64,000 nt of DNA, taken from contig NZ_LHVE01000009.1 of assembly GCF_001269655.1 (NCBI RefSeq), forward strand, positions 248,001 to 312,000, read 5' to 3'. Source of the stretch: Pseudomonas thivervalensis. GTDB taxonomy: Bacteria > Pseudomonadota > Gammaproteobacteria > Pseudomonadales > Pseudomonadaceae. Position 1 is the first letter of the stretch; every line of letters starts with the position of its first letter. The translations under genes were made by a program, and so were the position numbers. The notes beneath the pieces are model-generated. The model saw only the letters and a list, made by a program, of their open reading frames with translations. It was not told the origin of the DNA and searched no databases. Positions 52,468 to 63,162 of the stretch are shown here, one piece after another.

Positions 52468-53562
52468 TTACCGCGCGCTGGATTCAGCGAGCGTCGGGTA
52501 GTCGATGTAGCCCGCCGCGCCGCCGCCATAGAGGGTGGCGGGGTTGAAGGCCGACAATGGCGAGCCGGTCTTGAGCCGCTCTACCAGGTCCGGGTTGCCG
52601 ATGAACGGCCGGCCGAAAGCGATAAGGTCAGCCTGGTCTTCGGCGAGTCGCGAGGTGGCCAGGTTCAGGTCGTAGCCGTTGTTGGCGATGTAGGTGTTCT
52701 TGAAGCGCTGGCGCAATGAACCGAAGTCGAAGGGTGCAACATCGCGCGGCCCGCCCGTCGCGCCTTCGACCACGTGCAGGTAAACGATGTCCAAGGCGTT
52801 GAGCTGATCGACCAGGTAGTCGAACTGCGCCTGGGGTGCGCTGCTGGACACGCCATTGGCCGGCGAGACGGGCGAGATGCGCAGGCCGGTGCGTTCGGCC
52901 CCGACTTCTTCCACGACGGCCGCGGTCACTTCCAGCAGCAGGCGAGCGCGATTTTCAATCGAACTGCCGTAGGCATCGGTGCGCACGTTGGCGCCGTCCT
53001 TGAGGAACTGGTCGAGCAGGTAGCCGTTCGCGCCGTGGATCTCTACGCCGTCAAATCCCGCCGCGATGGCGTTCGCCGCCGCCAGGCGAAAATCGTTGAC
53101 GATCCCCGGCAACTCGTCGATGTCCAGCGCTCGCGGTTCGGAAACGTCCTCGAAACGGTTATTGACGAACACCTTGGTCGCCGGACGCAGGGCGGAGGGG
53201 GCCACTGGGGCGGCACCGTTCGCTTGCAAATCGACGTGGGAGACCCGACCGACATGCCACAGCTGCAGGAAAATCCGTCCGCCTTTGGCATGGACTGCAT
53301 CGGTCACCTTGCGCCAGCCGTCGATCTGCGCCGGTGTGTAGATCCCGGGCGTATCCTGATAACCCTGGCCCTGCTGGGAAATCTGCGAGGCCTCGGAAAT
53401 CAGCAAACCTGCCGACGCTCGTTGGCTGTAGTAAGTAGCCGCGAACTCGCTCGGTACAAAACCTTGCCCCGCACGGTTGCGAGTCAGCGGTGCCAGGACC
53501 ACTCGGTTGGACAGCGTGAGATTGCCCAACGTGTAGGGCGTGAACAGGTTCTGGTCGGTCAT
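52468..53562 (-). CDS. Old yellow enzyme, alkene reductase (NemA/XenB type)
   Basis: 364-residue FMN-dependent ene-reductase if started at the ATG at 53562 (M-T-D-Q-N-L-F-T-P). H-G-A-N-G-Y-L-L-D-Q-F, D-A-Y-G-S-S-I-E-N-R-A-R and the N-terminal T-P-Y-T-L-G-N-L-T-L-S-N are typical. Such enzymes reduce activated alkenes, quinones and nitro compounds with NADPH. It is first in the operon and divergent from a TetR gene, as with nemRA. Confidence 0.92.
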   Translation of the reverse strand: MTDQNLFTPYTLGNLTLSNRVVLAPLTRNRAGQGFVPSEFAATYYSQRASAGLLISEASQISQQGQGYQDTPGIYTPAQIDGWRKVTDAVHAKGGRIFLQLWHVGRVSHVDLQANGAAPVAPSALRPATKVFVNNRFEDVSEPRALDIDELPGIVNDFRLAAANAIAAGFDGVEIHGANGYLLDQFLKDGANVRTDAYGSSIENRARLLLEVTAAVVEEVGAERTGLRISPVSPANGVSSSAPQAQFDYLVDQLNALDIVYLHVVEGATGGPRDVAPFDFGSLRQRFKNTYIANNGYDLNLATSRLAEDQADLIAFGRPFIGNPDLVERLKTGSPLSAFNPATLYGGGAAGYIDYPTLAESSAR

Positions 53563-53671
53563 GGTGTCTTGTTTCCGTAGGTTTGGATAAACGTTGTGTG
53601 CAGCTTGCCGACGTGAGCGGGGCTTTTCATTAGGATGATGACCGAAATCTAAACTGTCAACGAATTTGATT

Positions 53672-53701
53672 ATGCTCGACATCTATGTATGATGTGAGCA
53701 T
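53672..53701. promoter_or_regulatory. Candidate TetR operator between the ene-reductase and tetR genes
   Basis: Imperfect palindrome ATGCTCGACATC (53672-53683) facing GATGTGAGCAT (53691-53701) around TATGTAT; the arms match except for one inserted base. It lies 29 bases before the TetR start codon. Confidence 0.55.
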
Positions 53702-53730
53702 GATTTTCCAGCAGCACGAGGGAGTGAAAA

Positions 53731-54321
53731 ATGCGGGTAACCAAGGCCCAGGCCCAGGCAAATCGGGAGCACATCGTCGAGACGGCCTCTGTCTTGTTTC
53801 GTGAACGAGGCTTTGACGGCGTGGGGGTGGCGGATCTGATGGCCGCCGCCGGGTTCACCCATGGCGGTTTCTACAAACATTTCGGCTCCAAGGCCGACCT
53901 GATGGCCGAAGCGGCCGCGAGCAGCCTGGCGCAATCGCTGACCAACAGTGTGGGGCTCGGTGTGCCTGAGTTCGTCAATCTTTACGTGTCCAGGGATCAC
54001 CGTGACGCCCCGGGTGGCGGTTGCACCATGGCGGCGCTGTCCGGGGACGCGGCCCGTCAATCGCCTGAGCTGAAGGCGACCTTTGCCAACGGCATCGAAA
54101 ACACGCTGGCGGCGCTCGAAAGCCAGTACGAGACCGGGGAAGAGGCGCCGCAGGAAGAGGTCAGGGCGAAGATGCTCGACATGTTGGCCCATGTCGTCGG
54201 CGCGATCATGTTGTCGCGGGCCTGCCCGGACGATTCCGCCCTGGCCGATGAAATCCTCGAGGTGTGCCGCGCCCGGATCATCGCAGCGTTGCCGCCATCG
54301 CCCGCGAAGCAGCCGGAGTGA
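53731..54321 (+). CDS. TetR-family regulator of the ene-reductase operon
   Basis: 196-residue TetR regulator. Helix-turn-helix V-A-D-L-M-A-A-A-G-F-T-H-G-G-F-Y-K-H-F (about 33-51), a family form with a cysteine-containing effector domain (G-G-G-C-T-M-A-A-L), common in regulators that sense electrophiles. It is divergent from the old-yellow-enzyme operon and has a palindrome upstream. NemR-like control by reactive electrophiles is a guess. Confidence 0.9.
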   Translation: MRVTKAQAQANREHIVETASVLFRERGFDGVGVADLMAAAGFTHGGFYKHFGSKADLMAEAAASSLAQSLTNSVGLGVPEFVNLYVSRDHRDAPGGGCTMAALSGDAARQSPELKATFANGIENTLAALESQYETGEEAPQEEVRAKMLDMLAHVVGAIMLSRACPDDSALADEILEVCRARIIAALPPSPAKQPE

Positions 54322-54323
54322 TA

Positions 54324-54335
54324 TTCACTTAAGAA
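54324..54335 (+). repeat. TTCACTTAAGAA motif before a REP
   Basis: Exact TTCACTTAAGAA starting 3 bases after the TetR stop codon and 14 bases before a GTGGCG-type REP arm. See 42435, 63139 and 30885 for other copies. Confidence 0.5.
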
Positions 54336-54348
54336 AAACGCTGCACCT

Positions 54349-54532
54349 GTGGCGAAGGCGCTTGCTCCCGCTGGGTCGTAGGCGCTGTGTGAGCTGTGTA
54401 GGAGCTGACGAGTGCAACGAGGCTGCGATCTCTCCCCAGACACTTGAGTCTCGAGCGAAAGATCAAAAGATCAAAAGATCGCAGCCTTCGGCAGCTCCTA
54501 CAGAGCCGAGCGGGAGCAAGCTCCCTCGCCAC
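54349..54532. repeat. REPIN interrupted by an extragenic repeat element
   Basis: Outer arms GTGGCGAAGGCGCTTGCTCC at the left and GAGCAAGCTCCCTCGCCAC at the right belong to the GTGGCGAGGGAGC-type REP pair. Between them lies the 104-bp element 54398-54501, bounded by GTAGGAGCTG and CAGCTCCTAC, with two GATCTTTT octamers on the minus strand. Confidence 0.88.
54398..54501 (-). repeat. Copy of the GTAGGAGCTG element (two octamers)
   Basis: Reverse complement matches 41193-41312 over its length apart from scattered substitutions and two missing TTTTGATC units (104 versus 120 bp). Confidence 0.9.
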
Positions 54533-54548
54533 GGTTTTGTCGGCGGTC

Positions 54549-55541
54549 TTATAGCGACGCCCTGACCACCAACGGGCAATCCACCGGCTGGGCGCCCGTC
54601 AGTTCGAGGGTCTCGATCAGGTGCCGGGCCGCCTGGCGACCGATCTCGTAGTACGGCAGTTGGACCGTGGTCAGTGGCGGCATGAACAGCTCGGCGATGC
54701 CGATCATGTTGTCATAGCCCAGCACCGCGACATCGTCGGGAATTTTCAAACCGCGGCCCAACAGCAATTGGTAGGCACAAAAGGCAATGCGGTCGTTGCC
54801 GCAGACCAGGATGTCGAATTGCGGACGGCCGTCGACGATGTGCCGGTCGAGAATGGTGGCGGTTTCTCCGTAGGCGTCGTGATCGGAAAGGTCGTATTGC
54901 AGCAGTGCTTCCGGCGCCAGCCCGAAGGCCTGGCAGGCGCGTTGCAGGCCTTGTTGGCGCAGGCGCCAGGCCACACTTTTCCTGGGTAAATTGATGCACA
55001 GCGGGCGCCGATAGCCTTGGCTCAACGCATGATGCATGGCGCGATGCTGCCCGGCTTCATCATCCGGTACATAACTGACCAGTTGGCTGTCATCGGCCAG
55101 GCAATTGGCGAGCACCAGCGGTTTGCGCTTGAGTCGTTCGGGAATGCTCACCTGGCGCAAGCCCATGGCACTGAAAATCAACCCGTCGGGGCGGTGCGAC
55201 AGCATCAGGTCGATGTTCTGGTCGGTGGGCGGGTTGCTCAACAGGTTGAGGATGAAGACGTTCCAGCCTGCCTGCTGCGCGGTCTGTTCGATGGACAGCA
55301 GCAACTCGACGGCGAACGGTGTGGTCGCGGTATCCAGTGCGAACACACCGATGGTGCGCGCCTGCAGGTTGTCGCCGCGCATCCTGCGCGCCGACAGGCT
55401 CGGTACGAATTGCAGTTCGTCGATGGCGCGACGTACCCGCTGAAGGGTTTCGGGGCTCAGTTTTTCCGGCGTGTTGAGCGCGCGCGAAACCGTCATCAGG
55501 GATACGCCGGCCAGCTGTGCTACGTCTTTCACTGAAGTCAT
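54549..55541 (-). CDS. LacI-family repressor of the sucrose genes
   Basis: 330-residue LacI regulator. The N-terminal helix-turn-helix V-K-D-V-A-Q-L-A-G-V-S-L-M-T-V-S-R-A-L-N is canonical, with the hinge region following and a periplasmic-binding-like effector domain. It lies downstream of the GH32 gene on the same strand, 75 bases apart. A perfect LacI-type palindrome (61415-61426) lies in the promoter of the transporter operon. The likely inducer is sucrose or a hydrolysis product. Confidence 0.9.
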   Translation of the reverse strand: MTSVKDVAQLAGVSLMTVSRALNTPEKLSPETLQRVRRAIDELQFVPSLSARRMRGDNLQARTIGVFALDTATTPFAVELLLSIEQTAQQAGWNVFILNLLSNPPTDQNIDLMLSHRPDGLIFSAMGLRQVSIPERLKRKPLVLANCLADDSQLVSYVPDDEAGQHRAMHHALSQGYRRPLCINLPRKSVAWRLRQQGLQRACQAFGLAPEALLQYDLSDHDAYGETATILDRHIVDGRPQFDILVCGNDRIAFCAYQLLLGRGLKIPDDVAVLGYDNMIGIAELFMPPLTTVQLPYYEIGRQAARHLIETLELTGAQPVDCPLVVRASL

Positions 55542-55616
55542 GCGAAGTGCGGCCCGTCAGGTTGACGCAGAATCATGACACAGGGCCCGGGCTTCTCGCG
55601 ACTCGAATGACGTGCC

Positions 55617-57119
55617 TCACAGCCAACCCGAGCCCAGGGGCCAGGCGTTGGCAATGGTGACGCGCCCGCCGGTCCCGCTTGCCAACAGCTTCACCCCGAG
55701 GCTGTCGGGCCGGGGATAGAGGCGACTGCTGAGGCTGAAGCGGCCGCTGTCCTCGAACACCTCGATGGACGAGCGATCGAGGAACACCCGCAGGCGCAGT
55801 TGTGTTTGCGCCTGCTCTATCGACACGCTGCGCTGACCGCTCACTTGCGCACCCGAGCGGCTGCGATCGAGCACCAGGCGTTGCAGCGCCGCGTCGTAGT
55901 AAAGCAGGGTCTGTTCCTGCTCATCGACACTGCAGCGCAAGGCGATGCCCAGTTGGCCTTCGCTGCAACCGAGCAGATCCAGGTGAACATGGATTTCCAA
56001 CCGGTCGCCCGTCACCTGCGGCACCCAGCGGCTGCCCGACTCGGCCCACGGCGCGACGCTTGGCAACGGTGCCTGGCGCAGCGCGACCAGTTCCCGCGCC
56101 GGAAACACGCCAAGGCGATCGCCCTGCAGCTCAAGCTCCCGTGGCAAACCGAGCATGCCGCACCAGTGATGGGCCTGGCTCGGCATCGGGCTTTCCCACA
56201 TGTCCAGCCAGGCCCACACCAGGCGCCGACCATCAGCGGCCACCAAGGTTTGCGCGGCGTAGAAATCGTGACCGTTATCCAGTTCGATGAACGGCCCGCC
56301 ACTGAAGTGCCATTCGCTGTCGAGGTGACCAACGCGATAACCGGTCTGGTACTTGTTGAGTCGTTCGTAGCCTTCAGGCTGCATCCCTTGCGGGGAATAC
56401 AGCAGCACATCGCGTCCGTCCAGGCGAAACAGGTCCGGGCATTCCCACATGTAGCCATCGCCGTCAGTGCCGCTGGACACGTAGTCGAGAAACGCCCAGG
56501 CGCGCAGGTCGGTGGAGCGGTACAGCGGCAGCAGCGGCGTGTCGCCCAGGCGTGCGCCGGCAATCAGGTACCAATAACCACCCTCCTGCCAGACCTTGGG
56601 GTCGCGAAAGTGCATGATCGCCGCTTGCGGCGCTTCCTCGATGACGGCGCCGTGCTTGACGAAGTGGATGCCGTCGACACTGGTGGCCAGGCACTGGACC
56701 TGGCGAATGAAGCGTTCGTCACCCACGTCTGCCAGCCAGGTGTGCCCGGTGTAGATCAGCGCCAGGGTGTCGCCACACACCACCGCGCTGCCGGAAAAGC
56801 AGCCGTCGCGGTCGAAATCATCGCCCGGTGCCAGGGCGATGGGCAGGTGCTGCCAATGGACCAGGTCGGCGCTCTTGGCGTGGCCCCAGTACATCGGGCC
56901 CCACTTGGCGTCGAAGGGGTGGTGTTGGTAGAACACGTGGTACTCGCCACGAAAGAACACCACCCCGTTAGGGTCGTTCATCCAGCCCGTTGGCGGGGCC
57001 AGATGATAGTCGGGTCGATAGTCATGGATCAGGCGAGGCAGGTTGTCGATCAGGGCCTGCTGGGCCATTTCGAGAGACGCAGGTATTGGATGGCTCATGG
57101 TATTCAAGGACAAGGTCAT
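55617..57119 (-). CDS. GH32 glycoside hydrolase (sucrose / fructan hydrolase)
   Basis: 500 residues from the ATG at 57119, which overlaps the stop of the ATPase gene as ATGA. The catalytic motifs of family GH32 are intact: nucleophile in W-M-N-D-P-N-G, transition-state aspartate in F-R-D-P-K-V-W, and acid/base glutamate in W-E-C-P-D-L-F. The C-terminal beta-sandwich follows. There is no signal peptide, so it acts on imported sugar in the cytoplasm. No phosphotransferase gene is present, so free sucrose is a better guess than sucrose-6-phosphate. Confidence 0.9.
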   Translation of the reverse strand: MTLSLNTMSHPIPASLEMAQQALIDNLPRLIHDYRPDYHLAPPTGWMNDPNGVVFFRGEYHVFYQHHPFDAKWGPMYWGHAKSADLVHWQHLPIALAPGDDFDRDGCFSGSAVVCGDTLALIYTGHTWLADVGDERFIRQVQCLATSVDGIHFVKHGAVIEEAPQAAIMHFRDPKVWQEGGYWYLIAGARLGDTPLLPLYRSTDLRAWAFLDYVSSGTDGDGYMWECPDLFRLDGRDVLLYSPQGMQPEGYERLNKYQTGYRVGHLDSEWHFSGGPFIELDNGHDFYAAQTLVAADGRRLVWAWLDMWESPMPSQAHHWCGMLGLPRELELQGDRLGVFPARELVALRQAPLPSVAPWAESGSRWVPQVTGDRLEIHVHLDLLGCSEGQLGIALRCSVDEQEQTLLYYDAALQRLVLDRSRSGAQVSGQRSVSIEQAQTQLRLRVFLDRSSIEVFEDSGRFSLSSRLYPRPDSLGVKLLASGTGGRVTIANAWPLGSGWL

Positions 57120-58255
57120 AGGACGCCCGCAGATGCCGGGTGTGGAGCGACGCCAGCAGGCAGGCTTTCGATGGCGCGGCGCTTCAACGCCGTGCCGTGC
57201 GCGTCGAACACGTGCAGGTTGTCGATATCCAGTTGCAGCTCGACCCGATCGCCGATCCGCCATCCGGCGTTGACCTCACAACGACAGACCATGGGTTCGT
57301 CCTGGCCGGTGTCGAGGTGCACATAGGTTTCACTCCCCAGGTATTCGACCCCGCTCACCACGAGTCCGGTCGTTCCCTGTGCCGCCTTGAGGGAGAGATG
57401 TTCCGGGCGAATCCCCAGGCTCAGTTGCGTATTCGCGGCCAGGTCCGAGCTGTCGACGGGCAGGGTGGTCCTGCCCAACACCAGGCTTTCCACCTGGCTG
57501 GTTTCGCCGGGCGCATGCAGGAATGCGGCAAGAAAGTTCATCCGTGGCGAGCCGAGGAAACCGGCGACAAAACGGCTGGCCGGACGCTCGTAGAGTTCTC
57601 GTGGCGAGCCGACCTGCTCGATGCGACCGCCATTGAGCACGACAATCTTGTCGGCCAGGGTCATCGCTTCCACCTGATCGTGGGTCACGTAGATCATGGT
57701 CGAACCCAGTCGCCCATGCAGGCGGGCGATTTCGTTGCGCATCTGCACGCGCAGGGAGGCGTCGAGATTGGACAGCGGCTCGTCGAACAACAGGATGTCC
57801 GGCTCCCGCGCCATGGCCCGGCCCATGGCCACGCGCTGGCGCTGGCCCCCCGACAGTTCCCTTGGCTTGCGTTGCAGCAGCTTGTCCAATTGCAGGATCT
57901 GCGCGGTTTTCAGCACCCGCTCGCGCAGGCTGGTCTTCTCGGTCTTGGCCAACTTGAGGCCAAAGCCGATGTTGTCGTAGACGCTCATGTGCGGGTACAG
58001 CGCATAGGACTGGAACACCATGCCGACGCCACGCTCGCGCGGCTCCAGGTCGTTGACCCGGCGGCCGTCGATCAGCAGGTCGCCGCCACAGATCGAATCC
58101 AGCCCGGCGATCAGTCGCAGCAGGGTCGACTTTCCGCAGCCCGAAGGGCCGACGAAGACCACGAATTCGCCGGCCGAGATTTCCAGGCTGACGTCACGAA
58201 GAATGCGCGCGCCGCCCAATTGTTTGTTCACGTTGTCCAGCTTCAACTTGATCAC
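57116..58255 (-). CDS. MalK/UgpC-type sugar ABC transporter ATPase
   Basis: 379 residues. Walker A G-P-S-G-C-G-K-S-T, signature L-S-G-G-Q-R-Q-R, Walker B L-L-F-D-E-P-L-S-N-L-D and the C-terminal OB-type regulatory domain of the CUT1 family (G-I-R-P-E-H-L) are present. It ends by overlapping the start of the GH32 gene. Confidence 0.94.
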   Translation of the reverse strand: MIKLKLDNVNKQLGGARILRDVSLEISAGEFVVFVGPSGCGKSTLLRLIAGLDSICGGDLLIDGRRVNDLEPRERGVGMVFQSYALYPHMSVYDNIGFGLKLAKTEKTSLRERVLKTAQILQLDKLLQRKPRELSGGQRQRVAMGRAMAREPDILLFDEPLSNLDASLRVQMRNEIARLHGRLGSTMIYVTHDQVEAMTLADKIVVLNGGRIEQVGSPRELYERPASRFVAGFLGSPRMNFLAAFLHAPGETSQVESLVLGRTTLPVDSSDLAANTQLSLGIRPEHLSLKAAQGTTGLVVSGVEYLGSETYVHLDTGQDEPMVCRCEVNAGWRIGDRVELQLDIDNLHVFDAHGTALKRRAIESLPAGVAPHPASAGVL

Positions 58256-58286
58256 GATGCTGTTCCTTTCTTGTCTGTGTTGGGCC

Positions 58287-59129
58287 TCAACCCTTTAACG
58301 CACCGGCCGTGAGGCCGGAAACGATGCGGCGCTGGAAGATCAGCACCAGAATCACCAAAGGCACCGTGACCAGCACCGACGCCGCCATCAGCAGGCCCCA
58401 GGGCAGCTCATGGGGGCTGCCGCCGGAAATCAGCGCAATGGCCACCGGGACCGTGCGTTGCGAATCGGTCAGGGTGAAGGTCAGGGCGAAGAGGAACTCG
58501 TTCCAGGCGGCGATGAAGGCCAGAAGGCCGGTGGTGACCAGTGCCGGCCAGAGCAGCGGCAACAGCACGCGGGTCAGCGTGACCCAGGGTGACGCACCGT
58601 CCATGATCGCGGCCTCTTCCAGCTCATGGGGCAGTTGCCCCATGAAGGTGGTGAGCACCCAGACGGTGAAGGGCAGGGTGAATATCGTGTAGCTCAGGAT
58701 CAACGCCCAAGAGGTGTTGTACAGGCCCAGGGCGCGGATCACCTCGAACAGTCCCGACAGCACCGCGACTTGGGGAAACATCGAAACACCGAGGACCATC
58801 ATCAATACCGGGCCGCGTCCGCGAAACTTCACCCGGCCCAAGGCGTAGGCAGCGGTCAGGCTGAGGAACAGCGCCAGCGTGACCACGCACAGCGCCACCA
58901 CCAGCGAGTTGCCGATGGCCCGCAGGAACGAGGCCTGGTTGAGCACGGCGGCATAGTTGGAGAAGTCCGGGTTATCGATCCAGTAGCTCACCTGGAACAA
59001 GGCGCTGGACGGCTTCAGCGAGGTCACGATGGCGTAGTAGAACGGGAAGACCGCATACACCAGCAAGATCCCGATCAGGCACCAGAACCCGAGGCGCAAC
59101 AGGGTTTTTTTCAGCAGGCGCGGACTCAT
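58287..59129 (-). CDS. Sugar ABC transporter permease (MalG type)
   Basis: 280 residues from the ATG at 59129 (M-S-P-R-L-L-K), overlapping the upstream stop as ATGA; the longer frame continues into non-homologous sequence. The coupling motif E-E-A-A-I-M-D-G-A-S-P-W is typical of CUT1 permeases. Second permease of the transporter. Confidence 0.93.
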   Translation of the reverse strand: MSPRLLKKTLLRLGFWCLIGILLVYAVFPFYYAIVTSLKPSSALFQVSYWIDNPDFSNYAAVLNQASFLRAIGNSLVVALCVVTLALFLSLTAAYALGRVKFRGRGPVLMMVLGVSMFPQVAVLSGLFEVIRALGLYNTSWALILSYTIFTLPFTVWVLTTFMGQLPHELEEAAIMDGASPWVTLTRVLLPLLWPALVTTGLLAFIAAWNEFLFALTFTLTDSQRTVPVAIALISGGSPHELPWGLLMAASVLVTVPLVILVLIFQRRIVSGLTAGALKG

Positions 59130-60088
59130 GAGCGGACCTCCAGTTGACGGCGTCCGAGGTACAGATAAGCCATGGCGATCACCGCGACGACCAGGAACAG
59201 CAAGGTCGAGGCCGCGCTGCCGTAACCGACGTCCTGGAACTCCACCAGGTGCTGGCGCGCGTAGACCGACATGCTCATGGTGCTCGACGAGTTCGAGGTC
59301 AACACATAGATGACATCGAAGACCCGCAAGGAATCGAGGATCCGGAAGATAGCCGCCACCAGCAACGCCGGCATCAGCAGCGGCAATGTCACCCGCCAGA
59401 ACACTTTCACCGGGTGGATGCCATCGACCCGGGCGGCTTCGTAACAGTCGCTGGGCAGCATCTGCAACGCCGCCAGCATCAGCAGCGTGACAAACGGCAC
59501 GGTCTTCCAGACGTCGACGATGATCACCGCCCACATCGACAGGTCTGCATCGGCTGTCCAGGCCAAGGGCGCATCGATCAGGCCGAGGCTCAACATCATG
59601 TGATTGATGATGCCGAACTGATCATTGAGCATCCATGACCAGATTTTCGCCGAGACAATGGTCGGGATCGCCCAGGGGATCAGGATCAACGCCCGCACCA
59701 ACGCGCGTCCAGTGAACTTGACGTTCAGCAGTAACGCCACCAACAGCCCCAGGACGATTTCCAGCCCCACTGACACCACGGTGAAATGCAAGGTGTTGCG
59801 CACCGCGTTCCACCACTGTGGATCGACCAGGATGCCTGACCAGCCGGCACCGCTGTGAAACAGATAATTGCTCAAGCCGACAAAGCTGGCATCGCCCGTA
59901 TCGGCCAGGCTGGCGTCGGTCAGGCTGAACCAGAATGTGCGCAGCAGCGGCCAGGCCGCCACCAGCGCCAGGCACAGCAACATCGGGGTCAGGAACAGCC
60001 AGGCGGCGCGAACGCGACGGCGTTGTACCGGCGTTTCCCGGGTGAGCAGGTACTCGTCGTCGGGGGCGAGTGTGGTGGAGACAGACAT
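59126..60088 (-). CDS. Sugar ABC transporter permease (MalF type)
   Basis: 320 residues with about six membrane helices and the coupling motif Y-E-A-A-R-V-D-G-I-H-P. First permease of a CUT1-type transporter, between the substrate-binding protein gene (21 bases away) and the MalG-type gene (overlap). Confidence 0.93.
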   Translation of the reverse strand: MSVSTTLAPDDEYLLTRETPVQRRRVRAAWLFLTPMLLCLALVAAWPLLRTFWFSLTDASLADTGDASFVGLSNYLFHSGAGWSGILVDPQWWNAVRNTLHFTVVSVGLEIVLGLLVALLLNVKFTGRALVRALILIPWAIPTIVSAKIWSWMLNDQFGIINHMMLSLGLIDAPLAWTADADLSMWAVIIVDVWKTVPFVTLLMLAALQMLPSDCYEAARVDGIHPVKVFWRVTLPLLMPALLVAAIFRILDSLRVFDVIYVLTSNSSSTMSMSVYARQHLVEFQDVGYGSAASTLLFLVVAVIAMAYLYLGRRQLEVRS

Positions 60089-60109
60089 GGTGATTTCCTT
60101 CCTTGTGGC

Positions 60110-61384
60110 TTACCAGTTCCGGCGTTTGATCCGTGTGAGTTCGCTTTCCAGCTCGGCCAGGGCCTGGTCCACCGGCCGCTCGCCCGCCAACACGCCGTGC
60201 ACTTGATCGAAGAAGGCATTGGAGACCCGTGGATAGCGGTCGGCGGTGATCGAGGCGGGGCGCATGACCCCATCGTTGAGAATGCTGTGCAGTTGGTTGT
60301 AGTAAGGCATGGCCGCGAGTAGCTCGGGATCCTGGTAGAGCGACTCGATCACTGGGTTGTAGGCGCCCACCAGGGCGCGGTGTTTCTGTTGTTGGGCGCT
60401 GCTCAGGTAGCTCACCAGTTCCGCGGCGAGCTTGGCGTTGGCGCTGTAGCGCGACACCGCCAGGCCCCAGCCGCCAAGAGTGGACGCGTGAGTGCCCGTC
60501 GCGCCGCCACGGGGCAGGGGAGCGACGCCGACCTTGTCCTTCACGGCGCTGTCCTGGCTTTGCACCAGGGCCCAGACATAAGGCCAGTTGCGCATGAACA
60601 GCGCATTGCCGGACTGGAAGACGCCGCGTCCTTCTTCCTCGGTGTAATTGAGCACGCCACGGGGAGCGATGTCGCCGACCCAGCTTTTAGCCAAGGTCAA
60701 CGCCGCCCTCGAGGCCTGGCTGTTGACCACGATATCGCCTTGGGCGTTGACCAGGCCGCCTTGCGGTTGGCTGCTGATCCATTCCAGTGCATTGCATGTC
60801 AGGCCTTCGTAGGCGCGCCCCTGGAACACATAACCCCAGGCGTTGGCGTTCCCGGCATCGCGCTCGGCTTGCTGGACAGCCCTGGCGGTCGTGGTCATTT
60901 CTTCCCAGGTCTGGGGCACGGGCTGGTTGTATTTCTCGAGCAAATCCTTGCGGTAATACAGCAGCCCCGAATCGGTGAACCACGGCATGGTCACCAGGCG
61001 TCCGTTCACCGTGGCGTTGTCCACCTGGGCCTGGAAGTAACCTTGGGTGGCGTTGGCAGGAAGCACTTCGCGCAGGTCCAGCAGGTGCTTGGCCAACATG
61101 CCCGGCCACACCATGTCGATTTGGATGATGTCGATGTCGCTGGATTGCGCGCTGAGAATCTGCTGGTAGAACGACAGCCGCTCGGTCGCCGAGTTAGGCG
61201 TGGATACCACCTCGACGTTGTTGCCGGTCTGCTTCGACCACGCCTCGACAGCCTCCTTGCACAGTTGCAACTCGGCGCCCACGGCACCGCAGGAAATCGT
61301 CAGGTTGGCGGCCGTCGACAGGGCTGGAAACCCGAGGCAAAGGCCGAGCAGCGCCGTTGGAAGGAGCGATTTGAGCTGTTTCAT
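60110..61384 (-). CDS. Sugar ABC transporter substrate-binding protein
   Basis: 424 residues from the ATG at 61384. A signal peptide ends near residue 25 (A-L-S-T-A-A-N), followed by a family-1 solute-binding domain; T-G-N-N-V-E-V-V-S-T-P-N-S-A-T-E-R is a typical early segment. First gene of the ABC-GH32 operon and divergent from the porin gene. Confidence 0.92.
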   Translation of the reverse strand: MKQLKSLLPTALLGLCLGFPALSTAANLTISCGAVGAELQLCKEAVEAWSKQTGNNVEVVSTPNSATERLSFYQQILSAQSSDIDIIQIDMVWPGMLAKHLLDLREVLPANATQGYFQAQVDNATVNGRLVTMPWFTDSGLLYYRKDLLEKYNQPVPQTWEEMTTTARAVQQAERDAGNANAWGYVFQGRAYEGLTCNALEWISSQPQGGLVNAQGDIVVNSQASRAALTLAKSWVGDIAPRGVLNYTEEEGRGVFQSGNALFMRNWPYVWALVQSQDSAVKDKVGVAPLPRGGATGTHASTLGGWGLAVSRYSANAKLAAELVSYLSSAQQQKHRALVGAYNPVIESLYQDPELLAAMPYYNQLHSILNDGVMRPASITADRYPRVSNAFFDQVHGVLAGERPVDQALAELESELTRIKRRNW

Positions 61385-61414
61385 AAAGCCCTCTTTATTT
61401 TTGTTTTTAGAAAA

Positions 61415-61426
61415 GTTAACGTTAAC
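61415..61426. promoter_or_regulatory. LacI-type operator in the transporter/porin divergent promoter
   Basis: Perfect palindrome GTTAACGTTAAC with central CG, the hallmark of LacI-family operators. It lies 30 bases before the substrate-binding protein start codon and 128 bases before the porin start. Confidence 0.75.
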
Positions 61427-61532
61427 ATCGCCAAATGTAGCAGTGTATTTGCGCTGAGGCATCCTTTTTTTCCTTCGGTTTGACAATTCATGACCAGGGC
61501 GAAAAAGGCCGTTCGCGGCAACAGAACAATAA

Positions 61533-63101
<1,569 letters not shown>

Positions 63102-63138
63102 GGCCAGTCAGTTGAAGCTCGCTCCCACAGGTATGCGG

Positions 63139-63150
63139 TTCACTTAAGAA
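63139..63150 (+). repeat. TTCACTTAAGAA motif before a REP
   Basis: Exact copy of the motif found at 54324 and 42435, located 14 bases before the next GTGGCGAGGGAGC-type REP arm. Confidence 0.5.
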
Positions 63151-63162
63151 CAACGGTGGATC

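Noticed and set aside
58287..59534. 415-residue form of the MalG-type permease
   Set aside because: The extra N-terminus is the other frame of the upstream permease gene; the ATGA start at 59129 fits the family.
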